Positions 35,040 through 46,846 of a stretch of DNA of 64,000 bases are shown here, one piece after another; the first letter of the stretch is position 1, and the number at the start of each line of letters is the position of its first letter. The notes under the pieces were generated by a model. That model saw nothing but the letters and a program-made list of their open reading frames with translations, did not search any database and was not told the origin of the DNA. Made by a program: the position numbers and the translations under genes. This DNA is from Carnegiea gigantea (Eukaryota > Streptophyta > Magnoliopsida > Caryophyllales > Cactaceae): the NCBI GenBank assembly GCA_029747015.1, contig JAKOGI010001962.1:62001-126000 (forward strand), given 5' to 3'.

Positions 35040-35856
35040 GCTAACCCGACACGATTACCGACCTGAATCCGATACGAAATTAATTGGGTTTGGGTATGAA
35101 ATTTGAACCCATTTAGTTAAATGAGTTGACACGGTAAACCCGTTTAATTAATTATGTCAGGTTCAGGTTGAGAATCTCAACACAAAAAAATACCTATTTA
35201 ACCCGTTTAATTAAACGGCTTAAATAGGTCAACCCATTTACTGCTTATTTACCGCTTACAGTTTATTGTTTACATTTTATGTGGGAATTAGGCTTTGGAG
35301 AACTAAGATTTGTGATCTCTTTTATAGACTTATTAATTGTTGACTTGTTGATTATGTTATTAAGAATTTCAGACAATTTGATTTTATTTGCAGTTGTTTA
35401 AGACTTGACTTGGATATGGTTTGTAACGTAAGTAGTTGGTTCTTATATGAACTTTCTGGGCTCTAAAATTCTGTTGCCGCAGACTGTTTTACTAGAATAG
35501 GCTTTGAATATATTGGAACCCGTAAGTTAGCTGCTATTTTGGTGTACTTTTGAAAGCAGCTATAAGAGGTTAAAAAATATGTAATTTGTTTGGTAAACTA
35601 TCTTTGGGTTGAAAGTTGTGTTCCAATTAAAGGGGTTGGTGGATAAGTGGGCAATTCGAACCTAACCCGTTTTACCTCGTTTATGTAAACGAGTTATGTT
35701 CAAGTCAACCCGTTTAAATGTCAAGCGGTTTGGGTTGAACTTTTTAAACCCGTTTATTAAACAGATCGAGTTTAGATTCGGGATTTTCCAACTCGTTTAA
35801 GTTCAATACGAACACAAACTCAACCCGACACGACACATTACCCAACTCTAATAAAG
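35040..35856. mobile_element. Candidate DNA transposon or MITE with AACCCGTTTA repeats
   Basis: CTAACCCGACACGATTACC at about 35040 and AACCCGACACGACACATTAC at about 35824 flank two blocks rich in CAACCCGTTTAA motifs, with an unrelated AT-rich centre (35270-35640). The right end resembles hAT-like plant MITE ends (TAGAGTTGGGTAATG on the minus strand), but no target duplication was found. The first block holds a 38-bp near-perfect palindrome (35192-35229). Confidence 0.45.
35192..35229. repeat. 38-bp palindrome, one mismatch
   Basis: Left arm ACCTATTTAACCCGTTTAA pairs with the right arm without a spacer, apart from one C/G position. The central PacI-like core is TTAATTAA. Confidence 0.8.
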
Positions 35857-36341
35857 ACCGTTGCTTCTCTAGCCTAGATATATATCATAATTTGCCTATA
35901 AGCTCCTCACACAAGCAGAAGCACTCGCTTCCTCAAATGGGCACCTTTTCAAAATGAGATAGTATCATATCAGACGAGCTCGTTCCTACTGAATTGCCAA
36001 TCATTTTGTGACATGTGAAAGAGTTGACACATATGCCTTATTTGAGAGTTTATAGAAAGTAAGAACCAACCCTTATTTGGAATAATAGTATAGTAAATAA
36101 GAGTAAGTAAAAAAGTTAACACATATATCCTCATTAAATAAATTGAACTATATTATATTTAAATTGATGTAAAATGCCCCTCCTTACTCCTCACACATCA
36201 CTCTTGAAATATAAGAAAATGAAGGGTTAGGAAAGTAAGAGTTACTCTCCTTAATTTCTCCTTATTCTCATTTTCTTACACTCAAACATTCGTAAAAGGA
36301 AAGTATTCACTTTTACTTACTCCCCTTTACTTCCTCCTACT

Positions 36342-36560
36342 CGGCTTGTTTTTCTCGTGGGTAAATTAAAATGAATAAAAGAATGAAATGAATTAAAATA
36401 GGTTGAGATGAGTTAAAATATGTTAAAGTAGATTAAAGTATATTAAATTTTTTTATGAAATAAAATAAATTTGATTAAAATAATAAAAATAAATTAAAAT
36501 AAATTAAAGTAAATTGAGATTAATATTTTAAAATTAATAAAAAAAAAAAACAGGCCCGTT
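36342..36560. mobile_element. MITE, TTGAAGTNGGTTGA interior type
   Basis: CGGCTTGTTTTTCTCGTGG (left) and AAAAAAACAGGCCCG (right) are inverted. The interior is AAATAGGTTGAGATGAGTTA-like repeats. Confidence 0.55.
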
Positions 36561-36923
36561 GCATCCTAAAAGATCCACAGGGTCTATTCTGATGTAATTC
36601 AGGCATTCGTTCTCATGGTCAGAGTCGCAGGTAGCACGAAGACAACTTGCCATTTGAACACAACACCGTGCAATGACACATACGTCTTTCTAAATGACAC
36701 CTACGAACATCTCAATATATAAATATAGTTACTGATGCTGCAGACGACGAGATTTAAAAGTTCATCGAGAATGTATCTAACAGAGCTATTCAAGATCATT
36801 AGACAGAAGATCCCCAACTATCTTAATCTGAACTACAAACCCATAGTAATCAACACAAATACAACAAACGCCCTAAGAAGTCCGAAATTACAGTAAGAAA
36901 GAACCGAAGCCAACCCAGAAGAA

Positions 36924-37844
36924 CTATTTAGGACCAGGAGCCTTCTTCTTCCCAGCAACTGCAACCCCTCTACCCTTCAATGTTCTGCAGTTGTTCTTGG
37001 TCCTTTGTCCACGGCAAGGCAATCCCTGAATGTGTCTTAATCCTCTGTAGCACCGAATCTCCTTCAGTCTCCTAATTGACAGAGCAGTGAATCGTCTCTG
37101 CATACAATCACACACAATCCCAAATACCCATGTAAGAAATTACAAACCCATTACTCTAATCCACGCGAACTCCATAATCAAATCCTTTTTAAGATTTTGA
37201 AAGCCCCACAAGTAAAACGGAAACCTTTTGATTCAACCTTGCCACTTCTTTTCATTCAAGTACTGCAATATAAGCCTCGTTTTTGCGGGATTTGAGAAGA
37301 TCCAAACATAGACAGTTTTACAGTGAGGACAATTATGTTACTAGAGAGATCAACTTCGCAAGATCCATTTTTCATTCAAATATTACCACAATTAAACAGA
37401 GTATGATTACCAGATCACCCTCGATCATGTACTTGGAAACTTCAGCCCTAAGCTTGATGAGCTCATCTTGGGACAAATCCTTGGTGATCTTGTTCTCCAA
37501 GCCCAAATCACAGAGAATTTGACGAGATCTAGCACGGCCGATTCCATGAATGTGCTGCAACGAGTACTCAACCCTCTTGTTGTTTGGGATTTCAACTCCA
37601 GCAACACGCACACATTTGATGTTCAACCCACCAACCTTAATTATAAACAAACCTAGAAAATTAATTAGCTTTTCAACATAATTTCGAACACAACTTCGTG
37701 CCCAGAAAAACGAAATTGAAATGGGGTTACCTTTAGAGGGCTGACTGTGGCGAAAGAGACGGAGGAGGAGCGAAATTTCGAGGGTTTGGTGTTGCATATC
37801 AGCGACAGTGATGGTGCCACTGGAGTTGCAAGTGCCGCCGCCAT
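36924..37844 (-). CDS. RPS13: Chloroplast 30S ribosomal protein S13, nuclear-encoded
   Basis: Three exons on the complement: 37844-37731, 37635-37411, 37097-36924; all introns in phase 0; 170 aa, the size expected for plant chloroplast S13. Exon 1 (38 aa, [20 protein letters not shown]) is Ser/Ala-rich with few acidic residues, as a plastid transit peptide should be. The mature part reads [20 protein letters not shown] and continues with [18 protein letters not shown], a bacterial S13 helix-two-turn-helix start. Exon 3 carries [20 protein letters not shown], the strongly conserved rRNA-binding block (Y.G.RH..GLP.RGQRT), and a basic tail. S13 sits in the head of the small subunit and contacts the large subunit and P-site tRNA. 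A mitochondrial S13 is the alternative, but the transit peptide style favours plastid. Confidence 0.93.
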
Positions 37845-38566
37845 GTTTGAGGGGGGGGGGTTTCTAGAGCTAACCTTCAATGGCTGCCCCCTTTGTCCGG
37901 TTTCTATGTTAAGGGGAAAGAAGAAAGTGGGCCGCAGATTCCGGTTCGGCCCGACCCAGCTGGATGAAGGTGTGGCCACGGTCATGGTTTCGGGCTACTA
38001 GCCCAAGTAATTACAGACCACTTAGGTGTAGTCTCCTAATCTCCAAATGTTTTATTAGATTAGATACATTCAAATTTCTCATGTTTTAGCTACTCAATAG
38101 TTAGAAAAAAAAATGTTTTAATTCGATTGAGGCAAGGTTTATTAGTTGACGTCAATTGAAAGGATGGTTGTCTTGATTAAATTGATAAAATCGGTTTATC
38201 GTTATCATTTCTATTTGCTTATTTTTTAAGCTAGTATATGTTTCTCTTTTTCAAAAAAAAATTAAGTGAAAAAAGAAGCTAATCTAGATGTATATAACGC
38301 GTTATACAAACATGGATGTCTTTTCCTTTAATCAATTTCAACAGTCCAAACTTAAAACATGAAAAATACATGTTTTCGGTGATGAACTCTGGTAACCATT
38401 GCAGTAATAGCCCATTTACATGCTTTTATTCATTGCTTCGAATGATACAACCTCACTTTCATCTGGATCTTAAGCTTGCCACGCTTCACTATTTTGTCCG
38501 AGTCCATTTATTGATGCCTAATCGCCATTGCTCATGATCATCGCTCAGCCCACTGGGCCTTGGTGC
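37845..38566. other. Intergenic, no gene seen
   Basis: A G-run of ten lies just upstream of the S13 start (37851-37860). The remainder is likely the S13 promoter and the 3' flank of the neighbouring gene. Confidence 0.45.
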
Positions 38567-39769
38567 TTAATGGTAGTAGTACAGGCCTGGGTAGAGCGCA
38601 CCATTTCCATAGCTGAGCCCAGCTGCACGGCCATAAGTGACTAGGTTTGGGCTTGGTCCATTATAGCCAGATGGGTACACAGTACTGGGCATACCGGGAC
38701 CTGAACTGTACGTCCACCAGCATCCATTGGGAGGAGGCTCACAGCCCCACTGGACAACCCACCCAGTTGGCCCGGCTTGGCCTGGACTTGGGGTGCTGTC
38801 ACCTTGGTGGATAGGCATTTTGGGTGAAGGAGGGGATGTGGGTGGATCTCTAACTGTAACGCCTGAACTTGGAATTACACTTGGGGTTGCGGGAGCTATT
38901 GGTGACCCTGAAATTTGTTTAGCTTGAGACTTGGTATCCCTTGGGCGAAGGGGTGGGGACGATCCTAAAGTTGGTTCGGCTTGAGCATGGGCCTCTACAT
39001 TGTCAGGGCGAGGAAATGAGGATCTTATAGTTTGTCCAGCTTGAGCATGGGCCTCTATACTATTAGGGCGAGGGGGGAACGAAAATCCTATAGTTTGTTC
39101 GGCTTGAGCATGGGGCTCTATGCTGTCAGGGCGAGAGGGAAATGAAAATCGTATAGTTTGTTCAACTTGGGCCTTTGTACAATCAGGGTCAGGGGAAGGT
39201 GACGGTGACCCTAAAACTCGCTTGGCTTGAGCCTCCGTAGCGCCAGCTAGGATTGAACTTGGGCTATTGCTAATTCGATGACTAGCCATTTCAGGGGATG
39301 CAGGATAAACTTGTTTCCCTTCAATTTGATGATTGGCCATTTCAGGGGACGTAGGAGGTTTTGGTGAATAAACTCGTTTCCCTTGAGTTTCGATAGTGCT
39401 AGTTATGCTTGAACTTGGGCTCTTGCGATGATCAGCCATTCTAGGGGATGTAGGAGGTTTTGGTGGATAAACTCGTTTTCCTTGAGTTTGGACATTGGCT
39501 TGGCCTAGTCCTAGGTTGTTGCTAATTTTACGATTGGTAATATGAGGGGACGGTACATGTATGCCCCAAGCCTGACCTGCTTCACCCATACCTAAGCTCG
39601 GGCTAGCCATAGGTTGTCCCAACGTTTTTTTAGCTTGAGCATGGATGATTTTGCCGGGGGAAGTAGGTGGAGGTGAAGGTGAACAATAAATGAAATCAAC
39701 TTGGGGAAGTAAGACAAAGCCTACTAATAACAATGCCACCCCATTGAGTGGCTCCATCCTGCTTCTCAT
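38567..39769 (-). CDS. Secreted Pro-rich protein with two classes of internal repeat, function unknown
   Basis: Single open frame, 400 aa. Residues 11-28 are hydrophobic and are followed by small residues, so a signal peptide is likely. Residues 30-330 are Pro/Ser-rich with two repeat classes. Class I, around QGKRVYPPKPPTSPRMADHR, is at 96-115, 129-148 and, shortened, 150-165. Class II, around QAEQTIGFSFPPRPNSIEAH, is at about 202-222, 223-243, 245-263 and 265-276. Most class I units begin at a GKR, a possible basic processing site. The C-terminal 65 residues are not repetitive, hold the pair C343/C350 and end in a Gly/Tyr-rich tail (GNGALYPGLYYYH). I do not recognise the family. A cell-wall Pro-rich protein or a multi-peptide precursor are possibilities; neither is shown. 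Introns cannot be excluded. Confidence 0.72.
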   Translation of the reverse strand: MRSRMEPLNGVALLLVGFVLLPQVDFIYCSPSPPPTSPGKIIHAQAKKTLGQPMASPSLGMGEAGQAWGIHVPSPHITNRKISNNLGLGQANVQTQGKRVYPPKPPTSPRMADHRKSPSSSITSTIETQGKRVYSPKPPTSPEMANHQIEGKQVYPASPEMASHRISNSPSSILAGATEAQAKRVLGSPSPSPDPDCTKAQVEQTIRFSFPSRPDSIEPHAQAEQTIGFSFPPRPNSIEAHAQAGQTIRSSFPRPDNVEAHAQAEPTLGSSPPLRPRDTKSQAKQISGSPIAPATPSVIPSSGVTVRDPPTSPPSPKMPIHQGDSTPSPGQAGPTGWVVQWGCEPPPNGCWWTYSSGPGMPSTVYPSGYNGPSPNLVTYGRAAGLSYGNGALYPGLYYYH

Positions 39770-39864
39770 TTTTGTAAGACCACTTAATAATGCTAACTTA
39801 AATGACTAATTAATTAGATTAGATGGAAAGGGAGACAAGATTATAGGTTACTCTAGGGCAATAT

Positions 39865-39896
<32 letters not shown>

Positions 39897-40313
39897 AGTC
39901 AAAATCAAGGAGGGAGTACGTACTGAATTTTCACAGGCTTGATCTTTGCTTTTTTTGGATATTCCTTGTTTTATGCCCACATCGCTTCCCCCCCCCCCCC
40001 CCTCTCATTCTGGTGTTCACAGCAATTTCATGCATGTACAATCTTCATTTGATGTCTACGACTCATGTTAAGATGGAATCTACGTTGAGCGCAGCTACTG
40101 TTGTTTAGTTTACATAATGAACAATCGAACAAGATAGCAAATAAGCAGAAGTTACAATTGTGCAAAATATAACCCATCAATAACCTTTCTCAATTTCGAT
40201 ACGGGAAATCCAATTAACTGTAAACATGTAACATGTACATCTAAATGGGGGAGGGGCTAAATAAATGTATCGGGACAGGCTTCATATGTGGATGTTTTAA
40301 GTAAATATGTGGA
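39770..40313. other. Intergenic with (TA)n
   Basis: A TA microsatellite lies at about 39868-39895 and a C-run at about 39989-40001. No gene. Confidence 0.5.
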
Positions 40314-40855
40314 TTAACAGTAACAATGGCAAACAGTTTTGGAGCCATAGTGTTTGCATCTTCCTCCCTTCTCACAATCATTAATGCAGTAAACCCAGCA
40401 TTTGCCATCCTTTTCAGGATCATCATCTGTCCCAGCAATACAATCCCCCAAATCCCAGTGATCTTGGCAACACCTGTCTCCATTTACCCCATAACTGCTG
40501 TATCCTGCATCAGCAGCTAATGTACGCTTAGTAAATATATTCATAGAGAATTTTTAAAAATTATAGCAAAATTATAAATTCTCATAGATGTATCAAAATT
40601 AGAAAAAGATTGCCCCCCGACTGACTTCCATAAATTTTTTTTTTTAAAAAAAAGAAGAAGATCAGGGTTCGATTCTCGATCCCTAATTTAAATTTACTCA
40701 TACACAAAAAAAAAAAAGCAAAAAAAGTTAGAAAAAATTTCTCTTTTTTTTTTTGGTATTGTTCGTTAATTTTCATCTTTATTGTAGTAATATAGGAGTA
40801 ATTTACCTGCGAAGAGGATCAATCCAATGAAAAAAAGGGCCGCAAACTTCACCAT
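40314..40855 (-). CDS. Defensin-like cysteine-rich secreted peptide
   Basis: Two exons on the complement: 40855-40807 and 40516-40314; 83 aa. Exon 1 encodes a signal peptide ([16 protein letters not shown]); the intron lies after its end in phase 1, the usual place in plant DEFL genes. The mature part begins near ADAGYSS and has ten Cys: 32, 33, 42, 56, 60, 64, 70, 79, 81, 83. C60-x3-C64 with C79-x-C81 is the cysteine-stabilised alpha-beta pattern, and GRC (68-70) fits a gamma-core. The segment [10 protein letters not shown] and the end VCHCYC resemble Arabidopsis LCR/DEFL peptides. Ten rather than eight Cys suggests an additional disulfide. Likely roles are antimicrobial defence or reproductive signalling; the sequence does not decide. 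The start was chosen because it supplies the signal peptide and an in-phase splice. Confidence 0.85.
40620..40705. repeat. tRNA-like retroelement remnant in the DEFL intron
   Basis: GGGTTCGATTCTCGATCCC (about 40666-40684) resembles a box B/T-arm and is followed by an A-run (about 40704). No convincing box A remains. It lies in the intron of the defensin-like gene. Confidence 0.3.
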
Positions 40856-43800
40856 TCTGGATAGTATGTTGGCTTCTCGATTACAATTTTTCAAAGAAAA
40901 AGAATTTGCACGAATGAGAAATAAAAACGAAGGATTGTTTTTATACGTGATTAGTAGGCTACTTAGATATGTTTGACTTTCTAATTTAATTTGATATGCA
41001 TGAATAATCCGTTTGTCATTACGAGTAATATTTGATTATATTCCTAATACGATGTATGCGGTTGATTATTGCGCTCAGCTTATAGAAAGTTCATGCACAC
41101 CAAAATCCTCCCTTTTATATTGATATATTGCTTTATTTACTAAGATTGATTAATTGAATCTTGTCTTACGGGAAATTAGAAAATTATTTTTCGCTGTGAT
41201 GTCTCGAAGATTTTTTTTATTTTCTTTGTTTTATTTGATTTATGTTTCAAATTTCCTAAATTTGGACAATCAGATGCAGAATTTGGATGCAACGTATTTT
41301 TTGTGCTAAAATAATATTGTCAGACAGATTTTATTTATCGGACATACAAAATGGGCTCTGCGGTACTTAGCTATGCGGCCCAAGGACGGTAAGAAATGGG
41401 CCGACTCAATGTCCAACCTAGTGCGTAGGTAGTACGCAGGAAGCAAATCACCAATTGGAGGCCCTAGTGACCCACTTTGCGAAACTGCAAGCCCACATAT
41501 CCAAAAATCAGCTTATGGAACTCTACTTAATTGGGATAAGTTTCATGTTCCATTCGAAAGTCCTAGGATCAAATTTTGGCAACTATAGTGTAATTTTTGA
41601 TTATATGTAATCAATTTTGTAATGCAAATAAGTTTGTATTATGTTTTCAGTACCTTATTTGGTTGCATAAGAGTATTGCAATAAAAGAACTATCTTGTAA
41701 TTATGGTTACCACAAACTAAGTAATCATGATTACATTGCGAAGTTGATTGCATTACATTATCATTACATTGCATCCAACCAAACATTACATAAGTTACAT
41801 TAGTTGGTGTGAACCTGTGAGTACTTGTGTAGCTGAAGCAATAGGACCGTTGTATTTAGACTTCAGCAGGATTTGTCCTGTCTTCCTGTCACCTATTAAA
41901 AAAAAAAAGTAAATATTAACCTTTACATAAGTAGATCAAAAATCTAAATTAGATCCGTGACCCCCCCCCCAAAAAACCCCGAAAGGAGGTACAATGAGTT
42001 GAATCAAAGTTTGTAATCCCAATCTACGGATAATTTAGTAGCTGAAATAATTGATAAATTCTTAAATCGTTGTGATTTGGTGACTGTCTTGTTTTGAATT
42101 GTAGAATTCTCTTTGCAAATTAGTATCATCATAGACTTTCATACCCCTAAGATGGGGAAGAAGGGGAATAAATAATGGCCTTGATGCCCTGCAAATAATT
42201 TGAATATTGATCAACCAAGTGTACATATATTGCCCGGCTCAGAAAGAACAACAACAGCAATAATAACTTAGTGTGGAACATGCTTTGCTGTGGTCTAGGG
42301 ACATCTAAATGCAGTCAGTTTTACTTTTACTGACATTTCTGCTAGCAGAGAGAGCAAACCAAAAACAAACAATTACGACCATAATCTATCTTGGACCATA
42401 AGTGGGGTGTTGAACGCCAATTTTGTCCTTTTAAAAACCTTTTTTGTTAATCACCTTGCAAACATTGAAACAAAGAGGATTTTTTTTTGTAAGCCAAAAA
42501 AAGAACAAAGCAAAAACATTTTTTATTTTATTTTCATTGTAGTTGAGATGGTTTCCACTATTTTCATCGTATGGAGAATTATGATTATGTGGAGAAGAAA
42601 GTGCTTCATTCCCTCACAGTCACTCTCGTTAACAGTTGCATTTTCCTGTTGCTTGTCTTGTTCATAATTTTCCACAATTTTTGAGATCTTTTCTGATCGT
42701 TGGATTGGAGGGTGTGGCATTAAACCTACTTCAAAATGTCTCGATCAACAGTAATTTTGGATCTTCCTTAATTGATTCTGAAAGCATGTACTGAGATTAT
42801 CAAAACTGAATATATTTCTTGGTTAAATTTGCTGCAGGATTCTAAATTTATGTGCATGCAGTGGCTCACAAATGCACACGTACGTTGGCTAAATTTGTTT
42901 GATTCCAATTGAGCCCACTGATGTTCCATGCATATGCGCCAAATCAATGAAACTTACATAATTCATTGATTGTTGGGCACATGGAGGATTCATTTGCTTT
43001 GTAACAGTCAAAATAAGAAAATATTTTTAACTCAAATATAGGAAAGAACTAGAGTGATGGCCATACGTTGTACGGATGTAAAATATTTATTTAATTATTA
43101 TAATGTGATTCATCTTAATTAGTTTGCGTACATACATATTATAAAATTGTAGGAATAATTTCTTATTTACAATATTACGATCATAGCAGATATAAAAGAG
43201 TAAAATATATATTATAAAAATATAATGAATATGATATGAAAAAAAATTCATGATTGATACGAAGGTAGCACTTTTATAACATGTTAGCTTGTATTGTGTA
43301 ATGACACTTAAATGAATCATATAGTTGATCATATGATCCTCTAATCTATGGCTCCTCCTTTAATATTCTGCGTAATTATTTGTAATTGATGGTTCAATTA
43401 AACCAAGAAATTTAATAGTTAAAAATTGTGTTCATTATTAGATTTTCAATCATGTCCCATGCTCATAACTAAAGAGCTTTTAGGCAACTATTCTGTCTTG
43501 ACTCTATCTTTGTTACCATTTAATAAAAGATTGCTTCAATTGACTAAAATAAAGCCATTGAGGAATATGTAAAGCTAGCAAAGAGTATATAAAGGAATAA
43601 ATTAAAGCTATGAAGGTATGTTAATTATTAGAAAATATGGTACAAAGATAAAATGTAAATGCAACGTTAGCCACTCATTATGAGACATTTATCAAAAGAA
43701 GATGCTAACACTCAATTTTATATAGATCTATATAAATATCTAAAGTACATTTTTTTAATGTAAAGAAAGGTTTCTTACAAACACTTCATATATGAGATAT

Positions 43801-46029
43801 CTTACGAATATACATTCAAAACCCTCTTTTTCCTTGGGGTCTGAAGAAGCATTCTCAACCATAAACTTCAAGTACAAAACATCAAATGTCAATCAAATTA
43901 GATTTGATCCAAATAAAAAGATCGACGTTAAAAATATGTGGCAAGGATTCTCATAGTTGATGGATTTTAGGATATATGAAATGCAAGTAGAGCCTAAATT
44001 TTGAGTATTTAAGTGGCCATTCGAAGCTTGGTAAGGTCACTAACACTGTAGATGAGCGGCACATACACAAGAAGAGCAACCCTTTGATGACCCCAAAGGT
44101 AAGGGTGAAGAGGAGATGAAGTTACCAAGAAAGGGGGAAAAAAACCATTGGCCCAATTTTGATTGTTGGGCCCAGCCCGGACATTTCTACCTGCTGCATG
44201 TGGGCCTGTTCGCTTGTACTGTAGCTTGTCACTACCTGCCTGCTGCTTGGTCTCCAGACGCTAATGCATAACCACCACAATTCAGACATGTTTGAGTGTA
44301 CTATGAAAAGACAAGCCAAAATTTGATAGACTGATTTGGTTGGACCTTTTGGCGTCAAGGGGTGCGTAAAAGTGATATAAATGGGATTCGAATTCAATTT
44401 TTCAATTATAATTTTTAAGAATTTTACTGATTAAATTAATTGATACATATAGAATTTGGCCTTATTTTTAATACTTGTCTAATAATAAATGTATTTGTAG
44501 ACATATCACTGTATCAATCAAAATCAGGTGACCGCCTTATTCAATTTGATTGTCTTCTCTTCTTAGTGAATTTGCTATTTAATACTGAGACCGTAGGAGC
44601 CTTTTATTTAATAGTAATTTCATATTTGAAAGACCTAGCATGCATTACGGGAAGCGGCCGGGCTTAATTTTCTAAATTAATCTTGTATTTAATATCAGCG
44701 TAATTTTGTATTAGAGTTGATGTCATCTGATGAAATGTGATACATATAAATATCACACAAGACAATTTAATTTGGATAGTTTTTACATTTTACTTAGCTT
44801 ATTTGTGCAGACGTGTTTATATATAATACTATCATTCCTATTAATTTGGGAGATATCAATGGAGATCCGTGTCTTGGTGATGTATGTGATATTGCAATAT
44901 GATTATGATAATGATCATCATGTGGGAGGAGGGGGATTGGTTCATGAAAATTAAGGATTATCGATAAAAATCTAAGGAAGAAAAACGTTAGCATAGCATA
45001 AAACCAAATCAAATGAATGTCATAATTAATTATCAGTCAGCAATCGTTAATTCGTTATAATGCTCATGCACGTACAAAATTACCAGAGAGAGCGAGATGT
45101 AGGTTAATGTTAACTGGTGGCTGAAAAAAATAAAATTTGCGGGTCAACTATGCGGTGATCTAATGAGTTACGTTGTAGTATCTGATAGGTACGTACAATT
45201 AGGGTTTGGAAGTTTTCGTGCAAGAGTGTGATGCATGGGCGAAAGATACCAACGTACTTATCTCCTCCATTGTCTCCCACGCACTGAAATACTCTGGTCT
45301 TTCATGCTTGAAAAGCAAAGGCAGCGATTTCGAATGTCTTAATTAATGTTAACTACTCGGATTATCAAAACCTTCATATAGATATATATCGAAATTGGAC
45401 CTCATTTATGTCTTCTACATATTTGTATATATGTATCAAAACCTTCATATAGATATATAGATATATATCGAAATTTGGAAGTTTATACTCGTTATGTGCT
45501 ACGTTATCATTGTAGATATTTGTTTCCTTCCTTTTGTCTTTTCAAAAGATACATAGAAATAGTACATTACTAATGCTTTTAGCCACAAGTTGTAAGAGAC
45601 TTTATGGCGCTATATTCATATACATTGGATTTGTTTTTCGGCATTTTATATTTAAAGGACTATAGGATACGTCATGCATGGAAATATCCCCTAGATACCT
45701 ATATCAACCACTCCAATGCAAATATCTCTTCCGGCATTTCAAATTATAGTCTGTACTTTCCCCGCATCTCATGGAATATGTGATGCTTTAGTTGACCCCA
45801 CCCCCTCCTGTATTTAATCATCATATAAATTTACAAGATGATATTAATTAGTGGACACCCTTATTCTAGAGAATGAAAGTCAAGATTTGTTATTTAGCAG
45901 ATATAAATGTTGACAGAGATTGCCCTATTGGGCAGTCCTATCTGAGGGATCCACAGCGCAAAAATATTAAACGTGCGTTAATGCATTATGATTAAACATC
46001 AATCAACATATCCAACATTGAAGTCTTAA
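40856..46029. other. Gene-free interval
   Basis: About 5.2 kb. A MITE candidate lies at 41652-41795 and a C-run/A-run junction at about 41961-41976. All open frames are short, AT-rich and without domains. No RNA gene was recognised. Confidence 0.5.
41652..41795. mobile_element. Short MITE candidate
   Basis: CCTTATTTGGTTGCAT (left) and TGCATCCAACCAAACATTAC (right) are inverted. The interior is AT-rich with ATTACATTGC repeats. No target duplication was confirmed. Confidence 0.4.
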
Positions 46030-46185
46030 AGGTGAATATTGGACAACCATAGTTAAATTTTAACGACTTTTTTTGGAGGCGTAAAATTGACACACACTCA
46101 CAGGTTATGAAAATTGAATCCTGATCTTCCTTATAAAAATCAAACATCTTACCACTAGATTTCTTTAATTTCAAAGGGGCTAAAT
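46030..46185 (-). mobile_element. SINE-like element
   Basis: In the minus strand a box A-like CTAGTGGTAAGATG (about 46158-46145) is followed by a box B-like GGATTCAATTTTC (about 46125-46113), then a TGTGAGTGTGTG segment. This order is characteristic of tRNA-derived plant SINEs. The frame at 45992-46174 is a by-product. Confidence 0.5.
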
Positions 46186-46838
46186 TTTGAGGATATTGCT
46201 AGATCTCTGTGTCTATCTACCCTGACATACATACAAAGATCAAAGATACATGCGGGACATGCCAAAACTCGATCTATTGGGTGCAGTGAAGGTCACCGAT
46301 CGAGTCACGTTATTCAAAGATGATATGAGTGGTTTGACATAACCACAATTCGAAATGCATGGCACATGGAATGGGAGCTAACTTTATCTACCATTCTAGC
46401 TAGTTGTTGACCCTTCCGTTCACCAAACAATAGAACAAAGGTAGCTCTTTTGTGTTAGTGTAGGGCGGCTCCAAGGACGCGGCGAAGGCCAAAAATATAC
46501 CAACTGTTTTTGATTCCCCACTTGACCCTTATTGGATTTCTTGGATCTTGCTCACTTTATAATGTGCCAAACTCCCATTATTGTTTATATTGCCCTAGCT
46601 GCTGGGAAGCTCCATCACGGCTCTTGATCTTGTTAAGCATCAATCCTAGCTAGCTAGCTCTTTTGATCGTGACTCCATGCCATTGTATCTGTCTTTCTTA
46701 CGAATTGAAAGATCAACGGAGTTAAGATTCAAATTAGATTCAATGAGTATCAAGTTGTGGCTCCTATTTATTTTGATGTCATTTTCTTTCCTTGTGAATT
46801 AATTAGTTTCTTTGTTGTCACTTGAATATGTATATGGG
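46186..46838. other. Intergenic, no gene seen
   Basis: No supported gene or repeat. Confidence 0.5.
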
Positions 46839-46846
46839 GTCATTGT

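Larger units (their letters stand above)
34433..36341. other. Intergenic, repeat-rich
   Basis: No gene. Includes an AACCCGTTTAA repeat element (about 35040-35856) and an AT-rich tract at about 36030-36340 that resembles a further MITE (ends not resolved). Confidence 0.5.

Noticed and set aside
44122..44397. 91-residue minus-strand frame
   Set aside because: No domain, no upstream promoter or splice signals; composition looks random.
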